Numbered from the stretch's first letter, positions 17,361 through 26,684 are shown. The stretch: DNA of 64,000 nucleotides from an uncultured Paracoccaceae bacterium (GCA_937872465.1 CALMSR010000039.1:62001-126000), one strand, 5' to 3'. Notes: generated by a model from the letters alone, not told the origin. Translations and numbers: made by a program.

Positions 17361-17437
17361 GCCGGCGTAGCTCAGTTGGTTAGAGCGCCTGATTGTGGAT
17401 CAGGAGGTCCCCCGTTCGAGCCGGGGCGCTGGTACCA
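17361..17437 (+). tRNA. tRNA-His (GTG)
   Basis: All stems pair: acceptor GCCGGCG/CGCTGGT, D stem GCTC/GAGC, anticodon stem CCTGA/TCAGG with loop TTGTGGA (anticodon GTG), T stem CCCCG/CGGGG with loop TTCGAGC, and an encoded CCA. The discriminator is A and the base before position 1 is T, so the G-1:C73 pair used by most bacteria is absent. That is known for Alphaproteobacteria, whose histidyl-tRNA synthetase is divergent. Confidence 0.97.
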
Positions 17438-18134
17438 TTCCCTGCATCGGGTTGCGCGACCGGGGGCCCAGGGCCGCCAGGGCGTCTTCTGGTGGCTTGC
17501 GCATGGTGCCGCGAATCTCGGGAGCGGCGGGGCCGCCAATCGCGGGGCAATCAGGCGTTCGGCCTGCAGGCCGGCGTGTGATAGCAGCGGCCCTTCCGAT
17601 CGACCAATCCTGAGGCTGATTCTCGGGACAGGGAAAAGGCCGCGCTCCGCGCGGCCCGCGCCGCATGTCACCGGATCGGAAACGCGAGGCGCCGGTGGCG
17701 CCTTGCCCGGTCCGGTCGCCCGGAGGCGCGCGCCGCAGGGCGAGGGCGGTGCAGCTTCACCGCAGATCGTCACGGGTCGATCGGGCTGGAACCCCCGGGC
17801 CGCGGGAGGAACAGGAGTCGACAGCGAGGGCCGCTGGTATGATTGCCCCGAGGCTGCACCCGACGATCGGTACCGGGCGCACGGTCCCGGATCACCGGCG
17901 CCGTCGCCCCAGCGGGGTCTGCGAGACGGTCCCGGTGGGTCGCCACTGCGGCCAAGGGCCACTGGCAGAGGGGCCGAATTCGGTCCGCATATCCCGCACG
18001 CAGACGCGCAGACACCGTGTGCGGACGAGTGCAGGGAGCCCGGGCGACGGGCGGCTCGGACCGACTTGGGCGCCGCGCATTCGCGGTGGCCGGCCTCGGG
18101 GCCTGAGACCTGCTGTTGCCGCGCGCCGGCGATA
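17438..18134. other. Gene-free region of about 700 bp after tRNA-His
   Basis: No reading frame here looks like a protein: open frames exist on both strands only because stops are rare in such GC-rich DNA, and none has a ribosome site, signal or familiar motif. One strong hairpin is visible at 17638-17656 (GGCCGCGC, TCC loop, GCGCGGCC) without a T run. It lies between a tRNA and the 3' end of the RND operon. I see no tRNA-end repeat, so no integrated element is supported. Confidence 0.55.
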
Positions 18135-21100
18135 TCAGGTGGCCGGCGTCGGCTCGGCTCCCGGCAGCGCGGGCAGGGGGGCGAGGCGGCGGATCACGAC
18201 GTAGAAGAGCGGCACGAAGAGCACGCCGAGTACCGTCGCCGATAGCGTACCGCCCAAGACGGCCGAGCCGATGGCGTTGCGTCCTGCGGCGCCGGCACCG
18301 GTGGAGAGCACCAGCGGCGTGACGCCGAGCGAGAAGGCCATCGAGGTCATGACGATCGGCCGGAACCGCTGGCGCGCCGCCTCGCCGATGGCGGCGAAGA
18401 GCTCCCGGCCCTCCTCCTGCCGGGCACGGGCGAATTCCACGATCAGGATCGCGTTCTTGCCGGTGAGCCCGATGGTGGTCAGCAGGCCGACCTGGAAGAA
18501 GACGTCGTTGGCGAAGCCGCCGAGCCGCGCGCCGATCAGCGCGCCGAGCACGCCGAGCGGCATGGCGAACATCACCGCCGCGGGGATCACCCAGCTCTCG
18601 TAGAGGGCGGCGAGGCTGAGGAAGACCACCGCCAGCGACAGCGCGTAGAGCAGCGGCGCCTGGCCGCCGGTCTGGCGTTCCTCGAGCGAGAGCCCGGTCC
18701 AGGCGACGTCGAAGCCGGGCGGCAGCTGGGTCGCCAGCCGCTCGATCTCGGCCATGGCCTCGCCGGTGGTCACGCCCGGCACCGGCTGCCCCTGGAGCTG
18801 CATGGCGGGCACGCCGTTGTAGCGGTAGAGCCCCTGCGCGCCGAAGCGCCAGAGCCCGTCGGCGAAGTTCGAGAAGGGCACGAGCCCGCCGGTGGCATTG
18901 GTCACCCGCCAGCGCTCGATGTCGTCGGGGTTGCGCCGGGCCTCGGCCTCGCCCTGGACGAAGACCTTTTTGATGCGGCCGCGGTCGAGGAAGTCGTTGA
19001 CGTAGCTGCCGGCCCAGGCGGTGGCGAGGAGTTCCGCCACGTCGTGGGCGGTGACCCCCATCGCGCCCGCCTTGCGCCAGTCGACGTCGAGGGCGAATTG
19101 CGCGGCGTCCTCGAGCCCGTTGGGACGCAGCGAGGCGATCAGCGGGCTCTGCGCCGCCATGCCGAGCATCTGGTTGCGCGCGGCGAGCAGTTCCTCGTGG
19201 GTCTGGTTGCCGCGGGCCTGGAGATAGAAGTCGAAGCCCGAGACGTTGCCGAGCTCGATCACCGACGGCGGCACGATGGGAAAGACGAAGGCATCGCGGA
19301 TCTGGCCCAATGCCCCGAAGGCGCGGCCGGCGGTCGCCTGCACCGACTGGTCGGGGCGGGGGCGCTCGGACCAGTCCTTCATGCGCACGAAGCCGAGGCC
19401 CACGTTCTGGCCGGCGCCGGCGAAGCTGAACCCGACGACGGTGAAGATCGAATCCACCGCCTCGGGCTCGTTGGTCAGGAAATGGTGCTCGATCCGGTCC
19501 ATCACCCGGAGCGTCCGCTCGGCGGTGGCGCCCGAGGGCGCCTGGACGAAGACGAACATGATGCCCTGGTCCTCGTCGGGAAGGAAGCCTGTGGGGGTCT
19601 GTACGAAGAACCAGCCCATGAGCCCGGCGAGCGCCAGGTAGATGGCGCCGATCCGGAAGGGCCGGCGCACGATCCAGTCGACGCTGTTGCCGTAGCGGCG
19701 CGTCAGCGCGGCGAAGAAGCGGTGGAAGGCCGCGAGCGGCCCCCGCGCCGGCCCGTGGGCGTCGCTGCGCCGCAGCATGGAGGCGCAGAGCGCGGGGGTC
19801 AGGGTCAGCGCCACCACCACCGAAAGCGCCATGGCCGAGACGATGGCGATGGAGAACTGCCGGTAGATCACCCCGGTGGAGCCGCCGAAGAAGGCCATGG
19901 GCACGAAGACCGCCGAGAGCACCAGCGCGATGCCGATCAGCGCGCCGGTGATCTGGTCCATGGACTTGCGCGTCGCCTCTCGGGCGTCGAGCCCTTCCTC
20001 GTCCATGATGCGCTCGACGTTCTCGACCACCACGATGGCGTCGTCCACGAGAAGGCCGATGGCCAGCACCATCGCGAGCATGGTGAGCGTGTTGATGGTG
20101 AAGCCCGCCGCGGCGAGCACGCCGAAGGTTCCGAGCAGCACCACGGGGACCGCGAGCGTCGGGATCAGCGTGGCGCGCAGGTTGCCGAGGAAGAGCAGCA
20201 TGACGAGGAAGACGAGCCCGATCGCCTCGAAGAGCGTCTTGACCACCTCCTCGATGGAGATCGCGACGAAGGGCGTGGTATCGAAGGGGATGTTGTAGGT
20301 CAGCCCCTCGGGGAAGAAGGCGGACAATTCCTCCATGCGCGTCTTGACACGCTCGGCGGTATCGAGCGCGTTGGCGCCGGCGGCGAGGCGCAGGGCCATG
20401 CCCGAGGCCGGCTGGCCGCCGTAGCGAGAGATCGCGGTGTAATCCTCGGCGCCGACCTCGACGCGGGCCACGTCGTTCAGCAGCACCAGCCCGCCGTCGG
20501 TCTCGGCGCGCAGCACGATCTGCTCGAAATCCGCCGGGGTGCGCAGGAGCGACTGGGCGGTGATGGTGGCGTTGAGCTGCTGGCCCTCGACCGCGGGCAG
20601 CGAGCCGAACTGGCCGGCGGAGATCTGGGCGTTCTGCGCCGAGACCGCGCTCACCACGTCCGCGGGGGCGAGGTCGTAGGCCGCGAGCCGCGACGGATCG
20701 AGCCAGATGCGCATGGCATAGGGTGCGCCGAAGACCTCGACGCCGCCGACGCCCTCGACGCGGCTGATCTCGTCCACGAGGTTGGAGGCGAGATAATCGG
20801 AGAGGTCGACCTGTTCGAGCGAGCCGTCCTCGGAGATGATCCCGATCACCATCAGGAAGCCGGCGAAGCCCTTGTCGACGCGAACGCCCTGGCGCTGCAC
20901 CGATTCGGGCAGCAGCGGCGTGGCCTGGGCGAGCTTGTTCTGCACCTGGACCTGGGCGATGTCGGCGTCGGTGCCGGTCTCGAAGGTCAGCGTGATCGAG
21001 CCCTGCCCCGAGGCGGTCGAGGAGGAGGACATGTAGCGCAGCCCGTCGATGCCGGTCAGCGCCTGTTCGAGCACCTGGGTCACCGTGGTCTCGACGGTTT

Positions 21101-21263
21101 CCGCCGAGGCGCCGGGATAGGTGGCCGTGACGGTGACCGAGGGCGGTGCGATCTGGGGGTATTGCGAGACCGGGAGGGTGAAGATCGACAGCAGGCCGAT
21201 GCCCATGATCAGGATGGCGATGACCCAGGCGAAGACCGGGCGGTCGATGAAGAAGCGTGCCAT
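18135..21263 (-). CDS. RND multidrug efflux permease (HAE1/AcrB-MexB family)
   Basis: The 1042-residue protein is full length for an HAE1 pump. It begins MARFFIDRPVFAWVIAI, has twelve membrane helices and two large periplasmic loops, and keeps the proton-relay aspartates in the fourth helix (GLLVDDAIVVVENVERIM). It would export drugs or other hydrophobic compounds from the periplasm and inner membrane using the proton gradient. The gene starts 24 bp after the membrane fusion protein gene. No outer-membrane channel gene is present in the window, so it must use one encoded elsewhere. Confidence 0.94.
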   Translation of the reverse strand: MARFFIDRPVFAWVIAILIMGIGLLSIFTLPVSQYPQIAPPSVTVTATYPGASAETVETTVTQVLEQALTGIDGLRYMSSSSTASGQGSITLTFETGTDADIAQVQVQNKLAQATPLLPESVQRQGVRVDKGFAGFLMVIGIISEDGSLEQVDLSDYLASNLVDEISRVEGVGGVEVFGAPYAMRIWLDPSRLAAYDLAPADVVSAVSAQNAQISAGQFGSLPAVEGQQLNATITAQSLLRTPADFEQIVLRAETDGGLVLLNDVARVEVGAEDYTAISRYGGQPASGMALRLAAGANALDTAERVKTRMEELSAFFPEGLTYNIPFDTTPFVAISIEEVVKTLFEAIGLVFLVMLLFLGNLRATLIPTLAVPVVLLGTFGVLAAAGFTINTLTMLAMVLAIGLLVDDAIVVVENVERIMDEEGLDAREATRKSMDQITGALIGIALVLSAVFVPMAFFGGSTGVIYRQFSIAIVSAMALSVVVALTLTPALCASMLRRSDAHGPARGPLAAFHRFFAALTRRYGNSVDWIVRRPFRIGAIYLALAGLMGWFFVQTPTGFLPDEDQGIMFVFVQAPSGATAERTLRVMDRIEHHFLTNEPEAVDSIFTVVGFSFAGAGQNVGLGFVRMKDWSERPRPDQSVQATAGRAFGALGQIRDAFVFPIVPPSVIELGNVSGFDFYLQARGNQTHEELLAARNQMLGMAAQSPLIASLRPNGLEDAAQFALDVDWRKAGAMGVTAHDVAELLATAWAGSYVNDFLDRGRIKKVFVQGEAEARRNPDDIERWRVTNATGGLVPFSNFADGLWRFGAQGLYRYNGVPAMQLQGQPVPGVTTGEAMAEIERLATQLPPGFDVAWTGLSLEERQTGGQAPLLYALSLAVVFLSLAALYESWVIPAAVMFAMPLGVLGALIGARLGGFANDVFFQVGLLTTIGLTGKNAILIVEFARARQEEGRELFAAIGEAARQRFRPIVMTSMAFSLGVTPLVLSTGAGAAGRNAIGSAVLGGTLSATVLGVLFVPLFYVVIRRLAPLPALPGAEPTPAT

Positions 21264-21287
21264 CGGCCTTCTCCCTCCCGGTTCCGC

Positions 21288-22499
21288 TCAGCCGCCGTCG
21301 GCGGCGGGTGCGGCGCCGCTGGCATCTCCGCCTGCGGGCGCGGTGCCGCGTTCTTCCGGCGCCACGGTCGCGCCGGGGCCGGTCTTCTGCAGCCCCTCGA
21401 CGATGATCCGGTCGCCGGCGCCGAGCCCGTCGCGCACGATCCAGCTCGAGTCGCGGGCGGCGATGACGTCGAGTTCGCGCGGTTCCACCGTGTTCTCGGC
21501 ATTGACGACGAGCGCGACCGGGCGGCCGCGCTGGTCGAAGGAAACCCCCTCCTGCGGAGCGAGCACCACGTTCTCGGCGACGCCCTGGGGCAGTTCGACC
21601 TGCACGTACATGCCCGGGAGCAGGAGCTTCTCGGGGTTGGGAAACTCCATGCGCAGGGTCACCACGCCGGTCTCCTCGTTCACGTTGGTCTCGGCGACGG
21701 TCAGGAGCCCCTTCTGCTCGTAGCTGGTGCCATCGGCCAGGGTGAGCGACACCTCCGGGGCAGCCGCGGCCAGCCGCTCGGCGGCGAGGCCGCGCCGCCA
21801 CTCGAGGATTTCCGCCGCGGATTGGGTGACGTCCACGAGCACCGGGTCGATGCTGCGGATGACCGCCAGCGGCGCGGCCTGGCCGCTGGTCACCAGCGTG
21901 CCCTGCGTGGTCAGCGATCGGCCGATGAAGCCGGCGAGCGGCGCGCGGATCATGGTGCGCTCCAGGTCGATCTGCGCGGCCTGCAGCTGCGCCTGCGCCA
22001 CCTGGAGCGCGGCCGCCGCGCTGTCGCGCGCGCCGGCGGCCTCGTCGTAGTTCTGCTGGCTGGCGATATTGCGCGCGAGCAGCTCCTCGAGGCGCTCGGC
22101 GTCGCGGGAGGTGGTCTCGAGCTGGGCCCGGGCCTGGGCGACCTGGGCCTCGGCGGCAGCGACCTGGGCCTCGTAGCTCGCCGAATCGATGCGGTAGAGC
22201 GGATCGCCGAGCGCCACCTCCGCGCCTTCCTGGAAGAGCCGCTCGGTGATGATGCCGTTGACCTGCGGCCGCACCTCGGCGATGCCTGAGGCCACCACGC
22301 GACCGGGGAGGGTCGCGGTGAGGGTGACATCGGTCGCATCGAGCGTGACCACGGTGACGGGCTGGGGCGGTGGCGGCCCGCCCTCGGGCGCCTGGGCCAC
22401 GGCCGGTGCGGCCAGCAGAAGGGTCACGGTCCAGAGCGCGCCGCGCCCGGTCGTGCCTCTGCCGCGCCATAGGGCGCGCGGCTCCTGTCGCATCGGCAT
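21288..22499 (-). CDS. RND efflux periplasmic adaptor (membrane fusion protein)
   Basis: This is an AcrA/MexA-type adaptor of 403 residues. Residues 1-36 are a twin-charged export signal ending AVAQA. The lipoyl half-motif VRPQVNGIITERLFQEGAEV, an alpha-helical hairpin (long Ala/Gln-rich coiled coil, about residues 105-185), the second lipoyl half IRAPLAGFIG and the beta-barrel/membrane-proximal domains follow in order. It links the permease at 18135 to an outer-membrane channel. The ATG at 22499 has GGGGGA just upstream; a second in-frame ATG at 22493 is equally possible. No lipobox cysteine is seen. Confidence 0.92.
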   Translation of the reverse strand: MPMRQEPRALWRGRGTTGRGALWTVTLLLAAPAVAQAPEGGPPPPQPVTVVTLDATDVTLTATLPGRVVASGIAEVRPQVNGIITERLFQEGAEVALGDPLYRIDSASYEAQVAAAEAQVAQARAQLETTSRDAERLEELLARNIASQQNYDEAAGARDSAAAALQVAQAQLQAAQIDLERTMIRAPLAGFIGRSLTTQGTLVTSGQAAPLAVIRSIDPVLVDVTQSAAEILEWRRGLAAERLAAAAPEVSLTLADGTSYEQKGLLTVAETNVNEETGVVTLRMEFPNPEKLLLPGMYVQVELPQGVAENVVLAPQEGVSFDQRGRPVALVVNAENTVEPRELDVIAARDSSWIVRDGLGAGDRIIVEGLQKTGPGATVAPEERGTAPAGGDASGAAPAADGG

Positions 22500-22594
22500 T
22501 CGATCCCCCGCCCGGTCGGGATTCGCCGGATCCCATCCTGCCCCGAATACGCGGTGACGCGGCGTGCCGCAAGCCGGAAGGCCAATCAGACCAG

Positions 22595-22618
22595 ACACAT
22601 GATGGCTGGCGCATGTGT
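22595..22618. repeat. Inverted repeat upstream of the RND operon
   Basis: ACACATG and CATGTGT are separated by 10 bp, about 96 bp upstream of the adaptor start and also downstream of ppk2. It could be an operator for an unlinked regulator of the efflux operon, but no regulator gene is adjacent. The repeat itself is plain in the sequence. Confidence 0.4.
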
Positions 22619-22707
22619 GTCGGACCTACCGCCTGCCGCGGCGAAACCGACGATTGGAATGCCGCAGACCGACGATGGAAGACAGGAGCCGTCCCGGGCG
22701 GGTGGCG

Positions 22708-23628
22708 TCAGTATTTCGACGGGACGTAGAGCTCGGGCGGCAGGACCTTGCGCTCGTAGGCTGGGTTGAAGACACGCTCGGGCAGGGTGATGTCCTCGTG
22801 CGGCACCGGCTCGTAGGGGAACTGGGCGAGGAAGTGGTCGATGCAGTTCAGCCGCGCCCGTTTCTTGTCGTTGCCCTCGACGATGTACCAGGGGGCCTCG
22901 GGGATGTTGGTGCGGGCGAGGGTCTCCTCCTTGGCCTTGGTGTATTGCTCCCAGCGCACCCGGCTCTGGAGATCCATCGGCGAGAGCTTCCACTGCTTGA
23001 GCGGATCGTGGATGCGCATCAGGAAGCGCATCTGCTGTTCCTCGTCGGTGATCGAGAACCAGTACTTGATCAGCCTGATGCCGGAGCGGACCAGCATGCG
23101 CTCGAATTCGGGGACGTCTTCGAAGAATTGCTCGACCTGATCCTCCGAGGCGAAGCCCATCACCCGCTCGACGCCCGAACGGTTGTACCAGGAGCGATCG
23201 AAGAGCACGATCTCGCCGCCGGCGGGCAGGTGCGGGACGTAGCGCTGGAAATACCACTGGCTCCTTTCCCGTTCGGACGGGGCGGGCAGGGCGACCACCC
23301 GGGCGACGCGGGGATTGAGCCGCTGGGTGATGCGCTTGATCACGCCGCCCTTGCCGGCCGAGTCGCGACCCTCGAAGATCACGACGATCTTTTCCTTCTT
23401 GTAGGAAACCCAATCCTGGAGCTTGATCAGCTCGGATTGCAGCCGCAGCAGCGCGCGAAAATAGTCCATGCGCGGGATCGAGGGCGGATGCGCCTTGCGG
23501 TAGATCCTGCGGATCTCGAGCGAGAGCGCCGGCTCGGAGATCTCGAGCTCGTAATCCTCGTCGAGCGTGTCGGCCAGCTCGGCCTCGAGCCAGTCGCGGC
23601 CGTCGAAATCGTCGTCCCTGTTTTCCAT
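22708..23628 (-). CDS. ppk2: Polyphosphate kinase 2
   Basis: This 306-residue protein is a class I PPK2. The Walker A motif GRDSAGKGG is at residues 87-95, and the Walker B/lid segment VLFDRSWYNR at 141-150. These enzymes transfer phosphate between polyphosphate and nucleoside diphosphates, usually making ATP or GTP from polyphosphate. One PPK2 domain only, so not a fused class II enzyme. It stands alone between the efflux operon and an SMP-30-like gene on the same strand. Confidence 0.94.
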   Translation of the reverse strand: MENRDDDFDGRDWLEAELADTLDEDYELEISEPALSLEIRRIYRKAHPPSIPRMDYFRALLRLQSELIKLQDWVSYKKEKIVVIFEGRDSAGKGGVIKRITQRLNPRVARVVALPAPSERERSQWYFQRYVPHLPAGGEIVLFDRSWYNRSGVERVMGFASEDQVEQFFEDVPEFERMLVRSGIRLIKYWFSITDEEQQMRFLMRIHDPLKQWKLSPMDLQSRVRWEQYTKAKEETLARTNIPEAPWYIVEGNDKKRARLNCIDHFLAQFPYEPVPHEDITLPERVFNPAYERKVLPPELYVPSKY

Positions 23629-23705
23629 GGTGCGTCTTCCAGCTTCGACCCGGCGTTCCTAGCAGGCCGGAACGCGAAGGAACGTGAAGTTTTTGTCACA
23701 AGGCC

Positions 23706-24599
23706 TCACGGCAGCTCCAGCCTGAGGACCTTTCCCGGAAAGGGTGGCGCGGCCGGATCGTCGACGGTCACCACCACGATGCCGGTCCCGTCGGGGGTGA
23801 AGGCGAGGTTCGGGGCAGCGGGCGCGGGCAGCTCGACGGCGCTCAGGACCTCGCCGAAGGCATCGACCGCGAGGATCCGGCCCGAGGAGAACTGGCCAAT
23901 CCAGAGCGCGCCGTCGTGGCCGAACTCGATGCCGTCGGGGTAGGGCAGCACGCCGGAGGCCGGATCGATCGCGCCGAGCCGGACGAAGAGGCGGCGGTCA
24001 TCGAGGCCGCCGTCCTCGGCGACGGCGAAGGAGATGATGCGTCCGGCCTCCGATTCCGCGACGAAGAGGCGATCGCCGGCCGGCGAGAGGGCGACGCCGT
24101 TGGGGTAATGCAGGTCGTCGGCGACGGTCCTCAGCACGCCCTCCGCGTCGAGATGCAGCACGCGGCCGACGATCGGCTCGCTCTCCCAGGGGCCCGAGGC
24201 GGTGACATAGGCGCCGCCCTTGCCGTCCGGGGTCACGTCGTTGGGGCCGATCAGGGCATTGCCGTCGGCGTCGGCTTCCCAAGACCGGGCGGTATTGCCT
24301 TCGGCGTCGAAGGCTTCGAGCCTGCCGGAATCGTAGCAGGTGACGAGGAAGCGCCCGTCGAGCGGCAGGACCGCCGAGGGGCCGCAGCCCTCCTCGCGCC
24401 AGAGCTCGGATTTGGCGCCGGTTTCGGGGTCGATGCGGCTGACCAGGTTGCCGCCGTATTCGGCATAGATCAGCGCGCCGTCGTGGAAGGCGGGACCTTC
24501 GGGAAAGGCCGCAGCGCCGTCGAGGACCTGCGGCTCGGCCGCGAGCGCGGGCATCGCGCCGAGGCCGGCGGCGAGGAAGGCGATGCCTGTTCGGCGCAT
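23706..24599 (-). CDS. SMP-30/gluconolactonase-like secreted beta-propeller protein
   Basis: The product is 297 residues long. Residues 1-20 (MRRTGIAFLAAGLGAMPALA) form a signal peptide. The remainder shows repeated propeller blades with LIGPNDVTPDGKGGAYVT, LHYPNGVALSPAGDRLFVAES and LPYPDGIEFGHDGALWIG, the calcium-site spacing of the SMP-30/gluconolactonase/LRE family. Members hydrolyse sugar lactones or organophosphates; the substrate is unknown here. The ATG at 24599 has GGGAG 7 bp upstream. It lies 70 bp downstream of the YggS gene. Confidence 0.82.
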   Translation of the reverse strand: MRRTGIAFLAAGLGAMPALAAEPQVLDGAAAFPEGPAFHDGALIYAEYGGNLVSRIDPETGAKSELWREEGCGPSAVLPLDGRFLVTCYDSGRLEAFDAEGNTARSWEADADGNALIGPNDVTPDGKGGAYVTASGPWESEPIVGRVLHLDAEGVLRTVADDLHYPNGVALSPAGDRLFVAESEAGRIISFAVAEDGGLDDRRLFVRLGAIDPASGVLPYPDGIEFGHDGALWIGQFSSGRILAVDAFGEVLSAVELPAPAAPNLAFTPDGTGIVVVTVDDPAAPPFPGKVLRLELP

Positions 24600-24669
24600 G
24601 GTGATCTCCCGCGGGGCCAGGATCGCGAGGTTATGCGCCCCCGGACCGCCGGGCAAGCGCCGCTGCCGC

Positions 24670-25329
24670 TCAGACCGGTGCGGCGCGCGTTCCGAAGATC
24701 GCCGAGCCGATCCGCACATGGGTGGCACCGCAGGCGATGGCGGTCTCGAAATCGTCGGACATGCCCATGGAGAGCCCTTCGAGGCCGTTGCGCGCCGCCA
24801 TGTCCCGCAGCATGTCGAAATGCGGTGCGGGGTCGGCGTCGACCGGCGGGATGCACATCAGGCCCGAGACCGGCAGGTCGTATTCGCCGCGGCAGGCGGC
24901 GAGGAAGGCGTCCAGCGCCTCCGGGGCGAGGCCGGCCTTCTGCGGCTCGCGGCCGGTGTTGACCTGGACGAAGAGGGTCGGGCAGGCGCCCCGGGCCTGG
25001 ACCGCGGCGGCGAGCCTGCGCGCGAGGCTGTCGCGGTCCAGGCTGTGGATCGCATCGAAGAGATCGAGCGCGCGGGCGAGCTTGTTGCTCTGGAGCGGGC
25101 CGACGAGATGCAGGCCGAGGCCGTCGAATTCCGCGCGGAAGTCCGGCCACTTGCCCTCGGCCTCCTGCACGCGGTTCTCGCCGAAGACGCGATGGCCGGC
25201 CTCGAGCACCGCACGGATGCGTTCGAGCGGCTGGACCTTGGAGACGGCGATCAGCGTCACCGCGCCGGTCGGGCGGCCGGCCGCGCGGGTCGCCGCCGCG
25301 ATGCGTGTCTCGATGTCCCGGAGCGACAT
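24670..25329 (-). CDS. YggS family pyridoxal 5'-phosphate-binding protein (PLP homeostasis)
   Basis: This 219-residue single-domain TIM barrel belongs to the PLPBP/YggS family. The PLP lysine is in LIAVSKVQPL near residue 31, and GENRVQEAEGKW, HLVGPLQSNK and the phosphate site SMGMSDDFETAI are all present. Family members carry PLP and help keep vitamin B6 and amino-acid pools balanced, with no known catalysis. The ATG at 25329 has GAGGAGG 6 bp upstream. It is slightly shorter than most members because the C-terminal tail ends at GTRAAPV. Confidence 0.93.
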   Translation of the reverse strand: MSLRDIETRIAAATRAAGRPTGAVTLIAVSKVQPLERIRAVLEAGHRVFGENRVQEAEGKWPDFRAEFDGLGLHLVGPLQSNKLARALDLFDAIHSLDRDSLARRLAAAVQARGACPTLFVQVNTGREPQKAGLAPEALDAFLAACRGEYDLPVSGLMCIPPVDADPAPHFDMLRDMAARNGLEGLSMGMSDDFETAIACGATHVRIGSAIFGTRAAPV

Positions 25330-25474
25330 GGGCAGCCTCCTCGCGCTGAGCCCGCCGACCCTAGCGCGCCGCGGGCGAGCAAGGGAAGCCGGGTCGCGGA
25401 CGGCGCCGGTCTCCAAGCGTGCAGGAATGCGCAAGCCAAGGAAACGAAGGGCTTACTGAAATGCATCAGCCCGG

Positions 25475-25510
25475 ACAAAACAGAAAAGGCGGGCCGAGGC
25501 CCGCCTTTCC
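25475..25510 (-). terminator. Rho-independent terminator of the porin gene
   Basis: On the minus strand, GGCGGGCC pairs with GGCCCGCC around a very short loop and the stem is followed by TTTTCTGTTTT. It starts about 20 bp after the porin stop. The stem is 11 bp with its A/T ends included, so termination should be strong. Confidence 0.85.
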
Positions 25511-25532
25511 GTACTCGCTGATCCGGAAGGGA

Positions 25533-26684
25533 TCAGAACGCCATCTTGATACCGAAGTCGGCCACGGTGTCGGCATCCTCGTCCGTCTGGATCAGGTTGC
25601 CGCCCTGGAAGAGCTCGTCCTGGCCGAAGGTACGGGCAACGCCGCCGGCAACCTGGGCACCGCCGCCGAGGTCATAGGCCGCGGTCAGGCCGTAGGCGCT
25701 CTTGCCGTCAAACCCTTCGAGACGCTCCGAAGCCTCGTAGATGTTGACGTAGTAGGCGCCAACCGTGAAGGCATCCCAGCCGAAGGTGCCGCCGACGCCG
25801 ATGGTCCCGAACTTGGCTCCATCGACGAAGTCGTTGCTCTTCGAGTCGGCCTGCGTCCAGACGACGCCGAGACCGAAGCTCTCCCAGTCGCCGGTCACGG
25901 CAGCGGACCACTGCTCGCCTTCCGGAACCTCCTGGGTGCTGTCGGCGCCGGCAATGGTGAAGACGTCATCGCCAGCGTTGCAGGTGGTCGTGAGGCCACC
26001 GGCGCCGTCTTCGCAGACGCTGAGGCCCGTGCCGACGGTCTGACGGAACGACTTGTAGTTGTTGTAGCCAACGCCGATGCCGAAGGAACCGCCGCCGAAG
26101 TCGGCCTGGTAGCCGGCGCCGACGACCACGTCCGTGAGGTCGCGGTTCGAGGACAGCGAGATGCCGAACCCGGCGATGTCGAAGTCGTAGCGCACCGTCG
26201 GACGCGCGGTCGGGTTCGCGGCGAAGTTGTTCGCCGTGTCGTCGCCGAAGCTGCCGCCGTTGGAGATGAAGAAGGTCTCCTGCAGGTCGCCGAGGCCGGT
26301 GAGCGAGAGGTTGCCCGGGATGTCGCCGACCCACTGCTCGTCCGCAGCGTTGGTGTCGCCGTAGGTCAGGGTGCCCCAGGAGCCGGAAACGAAGACGTTA
26401 CCGGCGGTCTGGCCGAGCGTACCGCCCTGGCCGCCCACGGCGTTGTCGGCGCGGACCGTGGCACCGAAGGTGATGCCCGAATCGGTCTCGCCGGTCATGT
26501 TGACGCCGAAGCGGACGCGGGAGATCGCACGCAGATCTTCGTCGCCGTTCGCGGAACCGTCGTTGTTGATGTTGTAGCCCAGACCCAAGCGGGCGTCGCC
26601 GAAGAGCGAAATCCCCTGGGCCGAGGCAACCCCGCCGATCGCCAGGGCGGCGAGGGCGGTGGTGGTGAAGAGTACGTTCTTCAT
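25533..26684 (-). CDS. General porin (gram-negative, Rhodobacter type)
   Basis: The protein has 383 residues. MKNVLFTTTALAALAIGGVASA is a signal peptide; the mature part is a 16-strand beta-barrel porin with the alternating aromatic/Gly-rich strands of the Rhodobacter capsulatus porin family, and it ends in Phe, the barrel assembly signal. It would form trimers for diffusion across the outer membrane. Codon use is strikingly regular, as in highly expressed genes. The ATG at 26684 has GAGGAAAAACG before it, and a strong terminator lies downstream, so it is probably a one-gene transcript. Confidence 0.93.
   Translation of the reverse strand: MKNVLFTTTALAALAIGGVASAQGISLFGDARLGLGYNINNDGSANGDEDLRAISRVRFGVNMTGETDSGITFGATVRADNAVGGQGGTLGQTAGNVFVSGSWGTLTYGDTNAADEQWVGDIPGNLSLTGLGDLQETFFISNGGSFGDDTANNFAANPTARPTVRYDFDIAGFGISLSSNRDLTDVVVGAGYQADFGGGSFGIGVGYNNYKSFRQTVGTGLSVCEDGAGGLTTTCNAGDDVFTIAGADSTQEVPEGEQWSAAVTGDWESFGLGVVWTQADSKSNDFVDGAKFGTIGVGGTFGWDAFTVGAYYVNIYEASERLEGFDGKSAYGLTAAYDLGGGAQVAGGVARTFGQDELFQGGNLIQTDEDADTVADFGIKMAF

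Noticed and set aside
17638..17656. GGCCGCGC/GCGCGGCC hairpin as a terminator of the tRNA or RND operon
   Set aside because: No T run follows on either strand, so only a hairpin is claimed.
19044..22289. A 1081-codon plus-strand frame
   Set aside because: Antisense to the RND permease and adaptor; His/Arg/Gly-rich with no family features.
17770..22614. A 1614-codon open frame on the minus strand
   Set aside because: It runs through the RND genes in another frame with Arg/Pro/Ala-rich sequence and no domain; it is a by-product of high GC.
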